Part shown: positions 10,088 to 20,333 of the stretch, one piece after another
Layout: each line of letters begins with the position of its first letter
Position numbering within the stretch: position 1 is the stretch's first letter
Notes under the pieces: model-generated
Told to the model about the DNA's origin: nothing
Databases searched by the model: none
What the model saw: only the letters and a program-made list of their open reading frames with translations
Translations under genes and position numbers: made by a program
Assembly (NCBI GenBank): GCA_002751075.1
Contig: NAOQ01000712.1
Coordinates: 13,914-36,220, forward strand
DNA: 22,307 nucleotides
Source: Ichthyophonus hoferi
Lineage: Eukaryota > Opisthokonta > Ichthyosporea > Ichthyophonida > Ichthyophonidae
Direction of reading: 5' to 3'

Positions 10088-11277
10088 AATTGAGTCTGAC
10101 TTTTAGCCCTCCTGCCATAATAATGTCGTAACTATAGATACACAACCACATTTAGATCACAGTTATTATATACACAATAAATTACCAAATAAGAAGTTAA
10201 AAGCTTCGATATCATTCAAGAGCAGCTAATGAGAGCTTTAGTTTGCCCTTTACCTGACGACGACTATCTGATAGAACTCAGCACGACAGATACTACTCCT
10301 ATTTCCAATAAAATATTTATAAGAATCTGTGATGGTTCTAGTGACTTGCCCACAGGTTTTGGAATGTCCAATTGAATATCGTATAGTAGCTAATTTTGCT
10401 TGGCCAGCGTTTAGTAATGGCTACTTGATTTGATCTGTCCTTAAGGCACAGGTGTTGTGGTAGAGGTTCTTTTGAAGGTACATATACCAACTCTCTAGGT
10501 CAATGGCTGTAATAATTATACCTTTGTTTTGACTCAGGAGAAATTGATGCTTTTATTCACATAGGTGTTATTTTAGAAATTACAGATTGAGATCCATCGG
10601 TAAGGGGTGCTATATTAAGATGTAAATAATAACTATTAATACTACTTAATGTTGGTAGGCACTTCCCTGACTTCTGAGCAAGCTAGAGATCTGAACACTG
10701 ATTATTATCTGCAATTGCCAACAGTGGACTAGACATTATAATGACGATGTAATTATTAGTTGCATTTAATTAAATGCAAAGTTTTATGTGTGCTACGAAT
10801 GCCTTCGTGTTTTTTCTGCAGTTATCATCATGTGTAAGCAAGTTCTCTCTTATTCATCTTTGTTTTTTTCAATATTTTTTTTTTACCGCGGGGGTTTTTT
10901 TTAACACCCGTAGAGCTGTGTTCAATAATTTAAATGGGACTATTCATAAACATTCTTAATGGCTAATACAATTTATAAAAGATAACAGAGACTCACTAGG
11001 AATGTCTGATCCTATTTTGATAATCTTATACTAAAGTGTACTTAGCCAATTCATTGATGTAAGTGCTTGCGAACTATGTATCAACAAATCAATTTGAACT
11101 ACGTGTTAATTCAGAGTTGTTAACAATCTGGTAAAATTTGCCCATTGGCTAAAGCGTTATAGAAAGCCAAAAGAAAAAGGAAGACTTTTAACTCAGTGAT
11201 GCGCCTGTACTGACCTTCCCCAGACGTAGTCCAAGATATTTTCCACCTATGATTGTGTTTGTAACTGCAGAAGTTTC
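10088..11277. other. region between pogo element and copia fossil; no gene recognised
   Basis: A 48-codon plus-strand frame (ATG 10229 to TGA 10373-10375; MRALVCPLPDDDYLIELSTT at its start) has protein-like composition but matches nothing I know. A 3' long terminal repeat of the adjacent copia fossil would be expected at the right edge, yet I find no repeat partner. Poly-T tracts occur near 10865-10900. Confidence 0.4.
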
Positions 11278-13060
11278 TTAAGTGTTTTGGACTGGTCCAG
11301 GTCCGAATGACATGGTCAGGCAGTCAGCAACTTGATCATTAGATGAAACGCTCCTGACTTCAATCTCAATGTTACTTACTGCTTCTCTGATATAATGGAA
11401 CCGAACAGTGATGTGGGGTGTGTTTTTAGAAGCACACATCTTGCAGTATAGTCTTACGGCGCTTGTATTGTCTCCGTACAACGGCACTTTCCCAGTGTCA
11501 AAACCAAGTTTATCCAAAGAAGTTATAATGTATGCTATTTGCAAAGTCATTGCAGTTATATTGACAAATTCACTCTCTGTTGATAAGAGAACAGAATTTG
11601 TTTGTTTCTGGAAATTCCAATCCGACAAACCTTCAGCCAAGAAAATGCAGTAGCTACTGGTACTTTTTGCAGCATTATATTTTTTTTGCTGAAAAATATG
11701 CATTTGAATAGCCTATGAGATGAATGGGTCGAGGATTATCCACTATTGTCTCAGACGGGTACATATTTAAGTATCTCTGGAAGTGTAAGAGCATCTTATA
11801 GTGTTTCATATTGGGCTTGGCAGAGTACCTGGCGAGAAAGGCCAAACTAAAGATGATGTCTGCTCTACTGGATTTACTAATCCAGATTAGACATCCAACT
11901 AGAGAAACATGTGCAATTCAGTCAAAAGGTTTATGACTTGTGTTCTCATTATTCACAGACTGAATGAGCTTGGCAAGGAGAAGAGGCATATGTTTTGGTT
12001 GTCCATCATGCTGTTAATAGCCCTAGACTAATTCAGTGATATAACCCTGATGAGATAGTAGAATGCATCCTTTTAAATTACTGCTAATTGTGTAGCCAAG
12101 AAATAGGCTGGAAAATTCTGTGAACTTGGTAGGGTGCTTGACCGAAATTGTGTTGATGAATCACTGTCGATCCTTGACATTTTCTGAACAGATGAGTATT
12201 TCATTGATGTAGACACATATACACATGAATCTGGTTTTATCTTGAGATTTATATTAAAAAGGATCGGTTTCCATGGGGTAGAAATATATAAACTGTAAAA
12301 AAGTGTCTAAAGCTCTGTTTCACAGTAGTCCAGAGGTGTGAAGTTCGTAGAGACTTCAACTCAGCTTGCAAACGTATCCTCGTGTTTCTGGTTCTATAAA
12401 TATTGGCAGTTGCTCTAGGTACACTGGTGCATCCAGGTAGCTATGCAAATATGCTTCTTTTATATCTAGTTGGAGTAGATTATACTCTCGGGCTCCTACT
12501 ATGTTCAGCAAGAGGCTAATGGTTACGAATGAGCACATTGGACTCGAAATATTGTGATAGGTCCACGTTCTATTGTTCTTGAAACCCTTGTACTAGGTGT
12601 ACCTTGTGTCTGACTACTTGTCCTTTGTTATCGCGTTATTTCTAAAACACTTGTAGACTACATAGGACAGTAGTTCCCACATGTGGCCGGTTAACTAAGT
12701 TCCATGTGGCAGACTCGTTGAGAGTGGCGATTTCCGTTTCCATCATGCGGATTCATTGCATTTTTTCATGCACTCTCATGGCATTTTTTACTCCCTTGGG
12801 ATCCAGAATTCCAGGCAGTTCTGATTGAGGTGTTGTTGCCAGTGCCATTGTCGCTATGAATGTCAGCTTGCGGGATGGAGTGTGGGTTGTCTATGTGGCT
12901 CTGCTTCGTGTGGTCAGGAGTCTATATTTCTATCTCTCTCATGCATGTTGTTGAGCTATTTGTTGCCTTATAAGCACTTCATCATCATCATTATCTAAGG
13001 ATTCTACTGAATTCTCTCCCATTGATTTGGAAGAAGTTTTTGGAATTTTTGGGTTGCATA
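11278..13060 (-). mobile_element. fossil Ty1/copia LTR retrotransposon (RT and RNase H part of pol)
   Basis: Read on the minus strand, the order is an acidic integrase-RT spacer (about 13060-12950), the start of reverse transcriptase (12800-12356; LLQLDIKEAYLHSYLD is the copia QLDVKTAFLNG-type motif), then ribonuclease H (11703-11278; TESEFVNI, LYGDNTSAVRLY and FHYIREAV are the copia counterparts). This order and these motifs are specific to the copia group (Pseudoviridae). No gag, protease or integrase core is seen, and no paired long terminal repeats were found, so the element is partial. It is broken in several places, probably old. Confidence 0.85.
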
Positions 13061-14093
13061 CTACATAATGTTTTGTCAAAAAATTCTTATTGATCATGTA
13101 GGATTGTACCTCTAAATACTCAGTCGCGTTTAAAATGAGGTTTCAATCGAAAATTAAGTGCTAGTCATAAGTTAAAATTATTTAATTAATTACATTATGT
13201 CACTCATTATATTTAATTAGGACTAAATGTTTAGCGCAGGCTATCCTATAAGTTTTTCATGGTTACTTTAAATAGTGTTGGTCATTTGGTATTTAATCAC
13301 ACATGGGGATGTATAGGACTCGTTGATTCTTTATATAATCTTTGGACATTATTGGGCATTATGCAGCTAACTAAATGTTAGCGATCCATTATATTGAGTA
13401 CTTCGTGCAAAATTATGCTTTTTACCACATGGTCAACTGGTTTGACCTTAACCAATAACTATATAACCAGCATTCACAGACATAATTTGGATTCTGACTG
13501 TTACATATAATTATTGCACGAATAAATGATTGTACAAAAGATCCCAGTTTATGCACATCTAATATAACGATAGAGTTATTCATATGGTATCCGATAACAA
13601 TAAGACCTATATAATTACATCTCAGCCTAGGTTTCCTACAACCGTAAGAACCCTTGTTGGAACAAATAGAATAGATGCATATAAGGCATGACATTTAGTC
13701 TCCTATAACTGCAACAGCCATAGATGAGACAGAGGCCCTAATACTTTATTAAATATTCACCATGTACACTATAACTACAAAATAAATCTCCTCCTCAGAA
13801 CCCGTCTGAAACCGTCTATCTACCTTTATTGAGGTCAAGATAGAATAAGATAAAGATTGAGTTACATAATGAATAGATTACAGTTACCACGTACTAGGAC
13901 AATCTGTACCTGACATGTAAATGAATCACTAATATAACGTCACTAATTTGCAATGACGTCACTACTAGGAACTTTTTACTTGTGGCAGTACATATCCTCC
14001 TTACATTTACATTTATGATACAACGATATAACTATACTACCCAGTATATATCGGTAATATCTTACAACTATTGGATGCATAAATATGGTCACA
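13061..14093. other. AT-rich region between copia fossil and SPRY gene; no gene recognised
   Basis: A 90-codon minus-strand frame (13694-13422) has no recognisable domain. AATAAA hexamers on the minus strand (plus TTTATT at 13826-13831 and near 13745) could be poly(A) signals for the SPRY gene. A TGACGT-containing pair lies near 13935-13965 (AACGTCACTAA and AATGACGTCACTACT). No copia long terminal repeat could be paired here. Confidence 0.4.
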
Positions 14094-14822
14094 CTAAACA
14101 ATTTCCACTGTATCGCCACTAAAACACATTAATACGGCTAGATAGTATACATCCCCAGCACCAATAGGTACCGTATATGCAGTGCCATAATCTGTACCAT
14201 TGATATCAAATGAGATATCACCATCCTTTCCCATTCTCACACCAACTGTGGACCCAGCTGGCAATGCAGTATTAGTTCCAGTATATGGTTTATTATGAAC
14301 ACCTATGCATCCTGCAAACAAATCTTGATGGCAACAACTGAAATACCACCCATATCCCCTAGACATGCAATTATTAATATTTGATTGGTCAATAGTTGCT
14401 GGAGCCAATCCAATCATAATACCACTATGACCTGTAGTGACAATACGAATGATTCCTATACTATTTGGTCTGACCTCTGGTCCTAGGATAGTATTATAGT
14501 AACCCAGTCTTACTGTACATGTTGCCTTTCTACCACTTGCATCTAGGCTATAGTTGGGTCCCGGTGAGAAGACACGACATTCTTTTCTCTCTTGCTCTAG
14601 TTGACGTAATCTTTCTTCAAAAATTTCTCTCTCTCTCTCTAATTTATATCTTTCATCTACAAGGGTTTTCTTTTCTTTAATTAGTTGAAAGCCCTTTTCT
14701 TGAATTTTCTGTTTGTCTCTTGTCAGTTGACACCAGCTATCTTCAATAAGCTGTTTATCCTCTGTTATCGCTTTCTGCAGATCATCTGTGAAGTGTGTAA
14801 ATAACTGTGTAACATGGGCCAT
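14094..14822 (-). CDS. coiled-coil plus B30.2/SPRY-like domain protein, single exon
   Basis: An uninterrupted 242-residue frame starts at ATG 14822. Residues about 12-83 are a strongly charged heptad coiled coil (repeated Glu/Lys/Arg/Gln with Leu, such as LEREREIFEERLRQLEQERK), which should oligomerise. Residues about 100-242 resemble a SPRY-like beta-sandwich: IGIIRIVTT, then GIMIGLA, GWYFSC, VGVRMGKDGDISFDINGTDYG-type core (cut here as VGVRMGKDGDISF and INGTDYG), and a closing YYLAVLMCFSGDTVEIV-type strand. SPRY domains bind short peptides or partner proteins in TRIM ligases and related adaptors. No RING or B-box is present, so this is not a TRIM ligase as it stands. No signal peptide or membrane segment. 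The exact binding partner is unknown. A missing intron could mean a retrocopy or simply a compact gene. Confidence 0.85.
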   Translation of the reverse strand: MAHVTQLFTHFTDDLQKAITEDKQLIEDSWCQLTRDKQKIQEKGFQLIKEKKTLVDERYKLEREREIFEERLRQLEQERKECRVFSPGPNYSLDASGRKATCTVRLGYYNTILGPEVRPNSIGIIRIVTTGHSGIMIGLAPATIDQSNINNCMSRGYGWYFSCCHQDLFAGCIGVHNKPYTGTNTALPAGSTVGVRMGKDGDISFDINGTDYGTAYTVPIGAGDVYYLAVLMCFSGDTVEIV

Positions 14823-14855
14823 GATAGAAACAAGGTGTGCTAGTCAGAACCAAAG

Positions 14856-14865
14856 AATATATAAT
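14856..14865 (-). promoter_or_regulatory. candidate TATA box of SPRY gene
   Basis: Minus strand GATTATATATTC lies about 35-43 nt upstream of ATG 14822. A start site about 30 nt downstream would leave a leader of only around 10 nt, so this is tentative. Confidence 0.35.
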
Positions 14866-16060
14866 CTCTGAATAAGATAGCAGAACAAAACCTGTGTATT
14901 CAATTTAACTCAACTAAACGAAACAAGAACACGAAGTTATAGAAGATTAGTTTTAATATTTATTAGAATCTGACAGTATTTGATGACTTTAGTGCAATAC
15001 AAATTAACAATGATTGGTGGTAATAAAAACATCCAATAATTGTCTGTGAAAATGACGTGTTTTATCATTAATGGGAACCAATTGTGGGAATTTATGCCTT
15101 ACAATCTCAACTCTTGCCAATTATGACAAAGTGCTAATAATAATAGAAAAATAAAAAATGAGTATACGTTAAAATTTATTATAGAAAAAAATTAAACATA
15201 TCTGGTTAGATAATTTTAGAAAGCCCGACATAAGATTAATAGAATAATAAATGCCAAAAAAGATAAAGCACCATGTGTAATTACCATACTGTCTACAAGT
15301 TATGTTGATCAAATAGCTAGGCTCTTAACCAACAAATAAAATCAAGTCCACAGGATAAAAGTAGGCATTTAAAAGATTAACAATGACATCTATTCAAATT
15401 AATATTGTAATAATTATATGGATGAAAATACATATATAACTACATAAAATTATACAAGACCTTGTCCAGTTTAAAGTACACATGAATGATGCATTGTACC
15501 AATACCTTATTTTATTTTTAACTCCCTTCACTAATTAAAATTCTCCAAAAGGTTGTGATTGGGGATGGGTTGGTTAATTTTAACGTATAAAATTACGTGT
15601 CAATAAAGTTGTGAATACATGGCTAATAATAAAAGAATAAAATATCTATTAATAACTCTGAAAAATAAATAAATTAATAATCATTAAATTAATTATCTAC
15701 AAAATACGTTGGGTACTAAGCTTATAACTGCAAGGCACATTTCGCTTATTTACATGAACGTGTCTTTCATTTCACCCATTTCTGTTCCATTATAATTTAC
15801 CTACATGATGGCACCCAATAATAATAGCCCATCATAACACCTTTGTAATGTAAACTGTGTGATAAGGATGAAAAATAAAACCAAATGAACCAATGACCTT
15901 GAAAATCAACAATAGTATTCCATAATTCAATACTTTAATTTTAATATAAAAAAATCGATCAATAATCAAGCAAGAAAAAAAAACAAAAAAAGTAAAAGTG
16001 ATGGCATTCCCTAATCAAAGGGGAATTCTCTCGGATCTACACTCAGATACGCGTAATAAA
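14866..16060. other. AT-rich intergenic region, no gene seen
   Basis: Dense stops in all frames and A-rich on the plus strand. No repeat pair, RNA gene or protein fragment recognised. Confidence 0.5.
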
Positions 16061-16079
16061 ATGCAGCAATCCAATTACA

Positions 16080-16345
16080 CTACAATAAAATACTATTATA
16101 TTTATTATATTATATTATATTATATTATATTACATTGCTTTACATCATACTACACTATATTATATTTCATTACATTACATTATACTAGATTATATTACAC
16201 TACTTTACATGATACTACATTATATTATATTATATTATATTATCCTTCACTATATTATCTTATGCTATATCATATTACTTTTTATTAGATTGTCTTATAC
16301 TATATTGTATTATATTATATTATGCTATATTATATTATATTATTG
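16080..16345. repeat. TATAT/TACAT pentanucleotide satellite
   Basis: About 265 bp of TATAT units with TACAT, TACAC and TTTCAT variants. A 96-residue frame across it is Tyr/Ile/Leu-rich repeat translation, not a gene. Confidence 0.9.
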
Positions 16346-18447
16346 TATACAAATACAAATACCAATAATTTAAGTAAGGCTGTACGAGCACGTCATGCTC
16401 ATGGAATGATTAGTTCATGCTTTTAAATTACTAAACCATTTTAATGTGTATATGACAGGGTGCTGTAATATATTATAATTGTAGTGGAATTGTCTGTATC
16501 CAGGATGACACCTGCCCCACATTTAGAAGGACAGTCCCACCAAAATGGCCTTTTTAAAATGTTCCATAGTATGAGGAGATTCCACATTTTCACTCTTTTT
16601 TGAGGTTAGTAATAATTGTAATAGCTAATATGATTGATTAATTCATGTATAGCTGTTAATTATAATATTACTATTCAATTGGCTATTAACTTATAATCAC
16701 ATCTTAATTAGTTAACTCTTAATTATGATTGTTTTAATTCATAACTTATGATTATTATATTATAAATATATGGCAAATGATTGGTAAAAGCGATGGATTG
16801 ATGGTTATTTCATAAAAAGACTTTTCAAAACAACAGAGTATAAATTTTAAAATGCTAAAGGTTGTTAAAGCAGGAATAATTAATCAATTTGGGTATTTCT
16901 TTATATGGATATAATCATTTAATATTATTAACAATTATTATTGCATATGTAGTCTGGAAAAAATAGTGGGTGCTATCTACTGGTCTTAAATAGCAATCCA
17001 AGATGATTGATCAAAAGTGAGCCAGTTAATGGCAGAGGCCCTGCGACTTTATAATAAGCTATTTTAGATCCTATGCTTTGGGATCCAGATAACACATTGC
17101 TTAAGCATCCTGACTAAAGTAAGACCTGCTGGCTTGCTCAATAATAAAAAATGTCTAAGTGTAGCTGTACTCCATGTATAAAAGGACACATCTAAACCCC
17201 TCTGAAACCCCCTTAATTATGTATTTTCTCTCCCCCTAGTATAGGTCACAAGAGACACTCCTGTTTCTACCTATTATTCCTAGCCAAGCTGTATAGTTTG
17301 GTCAAAAAAAGCTTTCATAAAATTTCACTTCAAGCCCCTCGTTTAATAAAATCACGAAAAGACCACCCCACGAGATATGGAGGGAGTCCCTGCGTTTGAA
17401 ATCTTCATGAAAGACATGTCCACATTTTTATCAAGTCAAGATGGTCACCCTGCTTGCATATGAGTAATGCGTAATTATCGTGCATTTATGATTCATATGT
17501 TATCAATACAGGGAAATGAAGCCTGTTGTAAAAGTAAGACCAGATATATGTGCAGCTATATAACAAAATTGTTGCAATTAAGTTTCTATTTTTCACAAAT
17601 TGGGTTATAATATAGTCTATAGTAATACAATTCATCATCTTGTTGATTTACGGTGACTTGGAATCCCCAGCCGACACTACCGAATTGTAGTACACCAATT
17701 TATTGTTTGCTGAGCCAATTTCAGCAAAACTCGGCCATATAGGCGGCTCCATAGACTGCTATAGCAATGAAGGAACTGAGCCAAGAACTGTCTAGTTCCT
17801 AATAAACTGGATTGAAGAACTCTCCAGCACCTAGAAGAAAACATATAGTTTCAAAGTTAAAACCAATTGGAGACCCCAAAGCCTGTGAAAAAGTTACTAT
17901 AACTACCACAGATAACTATAAAATGTAAATTCAGTTTTGTGCAAGTGTGGTCTGTAAATTATGTGCTTAGTAAGTATATTTAACGTCTTTGCAAACAGAT
18001 TTAATATAAATTCAATTTCAAGTTAAAAATAATTTTATAATTTAAACTTGAAATTCACACATGCATGGTACAAGATAATTTTTATTTTTCACCATGCTGC
18101 TCTACCTACCTACAGGTAATATTAGAGATACAACAATTTTTCAACTTATGCACATCGTATATAGCAATACAGGTATGTACGCATTAATATACTATTGTTT
18201 CACTAATACAAACTAATAATATCTATAGTTTCATGTATATACATATATATTATTGTCTAGTATTTATTGACAATAGCACAAGGACCTTTAATATATTTAG
18301 GTAGATACACCAAATAAATTCACCTGCATTACTGTTAAGCTGTAATGTGGTACAGTCAAATGGTATTTTACCTGAGGGATCACTATATATATGGTGTCTA
18401 AGCGGTATGGTTATGTATACTTTTATTTATTTTGCTACGCATTTTGT
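16346..18447. other. intergenic region without recognised gene
   Basis: No open frame of note. A 14-15 bp inverted repeat (18014-18027 and 18041-18055) can fold. An AGGAACT...AGTTCCT pair of 7 bp lies near 17772-17802. Slightly less AT-rich stretches near 17240-17460 and 17660-17880 could be old repeats but match nothing I know. Confidence 0.4.
18014..18055. repeat. inverted repeat able to form a hairpin
   Basis: AATTTCAAGTTAAA and TTTAAACTTGAAATT pair over 14 bp with one bulged base, around a 13-nt AT-rich loop. Confidence 0.7.
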
Positions 18448-18712
18448 TCCTGTCGATTGTTTTAATATTTGATGAAATTGGTTAAATATTGTGCAAACTC
18501 TGTCTTAATCAACAATCCCTAGTGGACGTCTATTGGCTAATACCAACTCTAATAAAGTATTTAAGCTGAACCCAAACTAGTTTTGGGCATGCGTTGTTGC
18601 TCATAAACGTGGTGTATGAACTTATCTTAGTTAATTTGTAAAAAAACTTAGTCTAAGTGTGTTAGATTTTGGAGCATATAAGAAACATAACCAAGTAAAT
18701 TATCTGTCACAG
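18448..18712 (+). repeat. left copy of a diverged direct repeat (LTR-like)
   Basis: Aligns with 20073-20333 along its length. Shared blocks are GGACGTCTATTGGCTAATACC against GGACGTCTATTAGCTAATACC, CTAATAAAGTAT against TTAATAAAATAT, CATAAACGTGGTGTATGAA against TATAAACGTGATGTATAAA, GTCTAAGTGTGTTAG against GTCTAAATGTGCTAG, and a final TATCTGTCACA against TAACTATCACA. By eye the two agree at roughly 70-75%. It holds an AATAAA at 18551-18556, a TATTTAAG, and a palindromic CCCAAACTAGTTTTGGG. The pair could be old terminal repeats of one element or two insertions of the same repeat. Confidence 0.75.
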
Positions 18713-19438
18713 TTTCGATTCAAAAAATTTCTACCAGTATTTTCTAAAATAGGAATTGTTTTAAGGCTATTTATTTTTGTTGAAGCCAAAGCGTTTACTA
18801 CACTTTTATTATTCATTCTTCTTTTTTTCAATTTTTTTTTTTCAATTTTTTTTTCATTACTGCTGAGAAAAGGCGTTTCTTTTTATTTAAGTTTAATGAG
18901 AAATCGTCGAGATTGATCTGTGTTCTTATTTGGAGCTTGCTACAAAATTCAACAATTCAATTAATTCATAAAAGTAGCTCAGCTAAAAACATACAACCAA
19001 TCAGATACTACATACGCATTGATCATACTCGAAATAGCACCAAGTACACCTGATTTTCATTCTACCCCCAATAGCTTATCCGTTTATTATGACTATAGAC
19101 AGTATTTTAGTGGCCACCTAATCGAAAGAATAGGAACTAAAATATCAGCGCTAAAATCAGCTAGGTAGTTCTAAAAATCTATTCCAATGAAATAAGATTA
19201 TAGTACAATGAATGATATTATTGGCTATAATATTATTAACTCTTAGACCACGAATAATATGATTGATTGATTCTGATTAATGTTCAAATATCATTTCAAT
19301 AAAGTACAAAACAGAAACTGCCTACCACAGTGGAACAATTTTAATAGAACGATTTATATTTATATGTACACGCACGCATACTCTCAGTTTAATAATTTGT
19401 CAAATATATATAATAAAAAGAAATTCTATTATACTATA
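18713..19438 (+). other. spacer between left direct repeat and unknown ORF
   Basis: Mostly T-rich then A-rich sequence. A frame at 18659-18916 is Phe/Leu low complexity from T runs. TATA-like words (TATATATAATAAAA at about 19407-19420) lie shortly before the ATG at 19439. No primer-binding site adjoining the left repeat is recognised. Confidence 0.4.
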
Positions 19439-19819
19439 ATGGCCGATAGGAACAAAGGTATCAGTCTAAACCAAAATACTGGCGACATTATAGGTAACAT
19501 ACATTTTGGATTTGCTCACCTAGATAATACAGATACAGAATATAACACCAAAATGTCTTCAATTGCCGTGAATACTGAAGAGAATGAAAGGATCAAGCTT
19601 CTACTAGAAAGTGGAACTGATTTAAACATTGCCATCATAAACAAGGAGGCATTTATTGCAGGCGATACTAACAATCTCCGCAAAGTTATAAATCGGACCA
19701 CAAATTCGACAATATTATCAATGCCCAGTGTTGATTCGATCAATGAATCATATCGGAATACACGCTTTATTATGGTGCCTACAACAGAGCATTATGGCGA
19801 CTTTTATATCCGCTTATGA
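19439..19819 (+). CDS. unknown 126-residue protein between direct repeats
   Basis: The frame is open from 19280, but the segment before 19439 is Tyr/Asn low complexity, so I take the ATG at 19439, which has a good context (A at -3, G at +4). The product starts MADRNKGISLNQNTGDIIGN and ends in EHYGDFYIRL. It is Asn/Thr-rich, soluble, without signal peptide, membrane segment or Cys; a central NEERIKLLLE-type stretch (ENERIKLLLESG) and AFIAGDTNNLRKVI look helical. I recognise no domain. It could be a lineage-specific gene, the first exon of a longer gene, or cargo of a mobile element. The nearest downstream AATAAA (20170-20175) is in the right direct repeat. A plus-strand frame overlapping its end (19728-19931) looks like a shadow. 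Confidence 0.45.
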   Translation: MADRNKGISLNQNTGDIIGNIHFGFAHLDNTDTEYNTKMSSIAVNTEENERIKLLLESGTDLNIAIINKEAFIAGDTNNLRKVINRTTNSTILSMPSVDSINESYRNTRFIMVPTTEHYGDFYIRL

Positions 19820-19907
19820 CGGTATTATGATGCAACTTTGGTCTATTAAAATATGGATGAGTAAAATAATTAAAAGACATCACTTAAGACATTGCATATT
19901 GTTACAT

Positions 19908-20140
19908 ATCAATTGCTCCAGTATGTGGTGAAACTGTTTAAATATTTTACAACCCTTATATTGTAATATTATAGTATAGTGTTCAATTGTTTGTTTTGGT
20001 ATGTGGTGGGATTAATTAAATATTGTACAACTTCTGTGTTGTAATAGTACTGTAGAGCATAGTGTCACATCAATTGCTTTAGTATGTGATGAGAGTAGTT
20101 CAATATTTTACAACCTCTAGGTTGTAACTAATGATAAATA
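19908..20140 (+). repeat. three-copy tandem repeat of about 75-85 bp
   Basis: Each copy has TCAATTG, then a TATGTGGTG or TATGTGATG word, an AATATTTTACAAC or AATATTGTACAAC word, and TTGTAAT or TTGTAAC. Copies begin near 19909, 19982 and 20073. The third runs into the right direct repeat. The left direct repeat has only one copy (TCGATTGTTTTAATATTTGATG, AAATATTGTGCAAAC) at about 18453-18500. Confidence 0.8.
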
Positions 20141-20333
20141 CTGGACGTCTATTAGCTAATACCAGTTTTAATAAAATATATCAGCTGGCCCCAGACTGGC
20201 TCAGGGCATAGGTTTTTATTTATAAACGTGATGTATAAATTTATTTAAGTAGGTTTCATATTGCCTTTGTCTAAATGTGCTAGGTTTTAAAACTTATTAG
20301 AAACAGATAATTATGTAAATTAACTATCACACT
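20073..20333 (+). repeat. right copy of a diverged direct repeat (LTR-like)
   Basis: Partner of 18448-18712, 1.62 kb away. Carries AATAAA at 20170-20175, which could serve as poly(A) signal for the ORF upstream. It lies directly after two extra tandem units. After TATCACA the two copies stop matching. Confidence 0.75.

Noticed and set aside
13422-13694. 90-residue minus-strand frame
   Set aside because: No domain, irregular composition, and no link to the copia fossil or the SPRY gene that I can show.
15998-16288. 96-residue open frame, Tyr/Ile/Leu-rich
   Set aside because: Translation of the TATAT satellite.
18094-18115. CACCATGCTGCTCTACC start followed by ACAG|GTAA, like a tiny first exon
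   Set aside because: Only seven codons, no partner exon found downstream; the match is easily due to chance.
18659-18916. 85-residue Phe/Leu-rich frame resembling a membrane segment
   Set aside because: Produced by T runs and overlaps the end of the left direct repeat; no codon or family support.
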